Below, in pieces: positions 5,104-5,177 of a stretch of 5,177 bases of DNA (the first letter of the stretch is position 1; each line of letters begins with the position of its first letter). The DNA lies in contig PBCW01000024.1 in the NCBI GenBank assembly GCA_002718015.1, positions 6,718 through 11,894 on the forward strand, given 5' to 3'. The DNA comes from Rhodospirillaceae bacterium. Its GTDB lineage: Bacteria > Pseudomonadota > Alphaproteobacteria > UBA8366. A model generated the notes under the pieces. The model had not been told where the DNA came from. It ran no database searches and saw only the letters and a program-made list of their open reading frames with translations. The translations under genes were made by a program, and so were the position numbers.

Positions 5104-5177
5104 TCGACTTTTCCGTTTCCGCTTTACCCCTTTAGGAACGGCGGAGGATATCCAACCTTACTAAGGGGTGAGTTTAA
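5104..5177. other. Unassigned tail, possibly a foreign insertion junction
   Basis: No gene is recognised here. The stretch contains CTTTTC-type repeats (5091 and 5108 regions), GGCGGAGGATATCC, and a possible GTG start at 5168 with AAGG just before it, running off the window. Since the PuuE-like reading ends just upstream, the tail may belong to an inserted element, but no inverted repeat or transposase sequence is visible to prove it. Confidence 0.2.

Noticed and set aside
1..5177. CRISPR array, tRNA or rRNA genes, riboswitch
   Set aside because: No regularly spaced repeats, no cloverleaf with a CCA-type end and no recognisable aptamer core were seen on either strand by eye.

Overview
The window looks like part of a purine (ureide) catabolism locus from an alphaproteobacterium. 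This rests on the enzyme set, on closest resemblance from memory to alphaproteobacterial proteins, and on the IS1595-type element; no search was run, so the taxon is an inference. The coding sequence is only moderately GC-rich with AT-rich spacers, which would fit a marine or Rhodospirillales-like genome.

Layout. Bases 1-1026 (+) hold the C-terminal five sixths of a class V aminotransferase of the PucG/HpxJ (ureidoglycine-glyoxylate) type, cut by the window edge. Bases 1049-1240 (-) hold a short remnant of an XRE-like helix-turn-helix regulator. Bases 1282-2244 (-) encode a PuuE/HpxB-type allantoinase. A spacer of about 150 bases (2245-2396), with a TATTAC-N9-GTAATA inverted repeat, separates it from a divergent Asp/Glu/hydantoin racemase-like gene (2397-3050, +) related to allantoin racemase HpxA but lacking both catalytic cysteines. 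Bases 3065-3602 are a 538-base internally deleted IS1595-family element with 23-base terminal inverted repeats and an imperfect 8-base target duplication. An AT-rich leader with a similar palindrome (TTATTAG-N8-CTAATAA) and a perfect TATAAT box precedes an M20 amidase (3678-4970, +) of the allantoate amidohydrolase/carbamoylase group. Thirteen bases after it, at 4984, begins a broken second PuuE-like gene, of which only about 30 recognisable residues remain.

How the genes fit together. The family assignments reproduce a known ureide route (Klebsiella Hpx and Bacillus Puc systems): racemase (allantoin enantiomers), PuuE (allantoin to allantoate), M20 amidase (allantoate to ureidoglycine, ammonia and CO2), and PucG (ureidoglycine plus glyoxylate to oxalurate plus glycine). 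The set is coherent, but two members deviate at key positions. The racemase homologue has Ala and Gly where the catalytic Cys pair should be, and the amidase has Trp in place of the Arg of the usual EExxRF motif. Actual substrates may therefore differ from allantoin and allantoate. The locus also shows decay: a deleted IS, a frameshift, a regulator remnant and a truncated paralogue.
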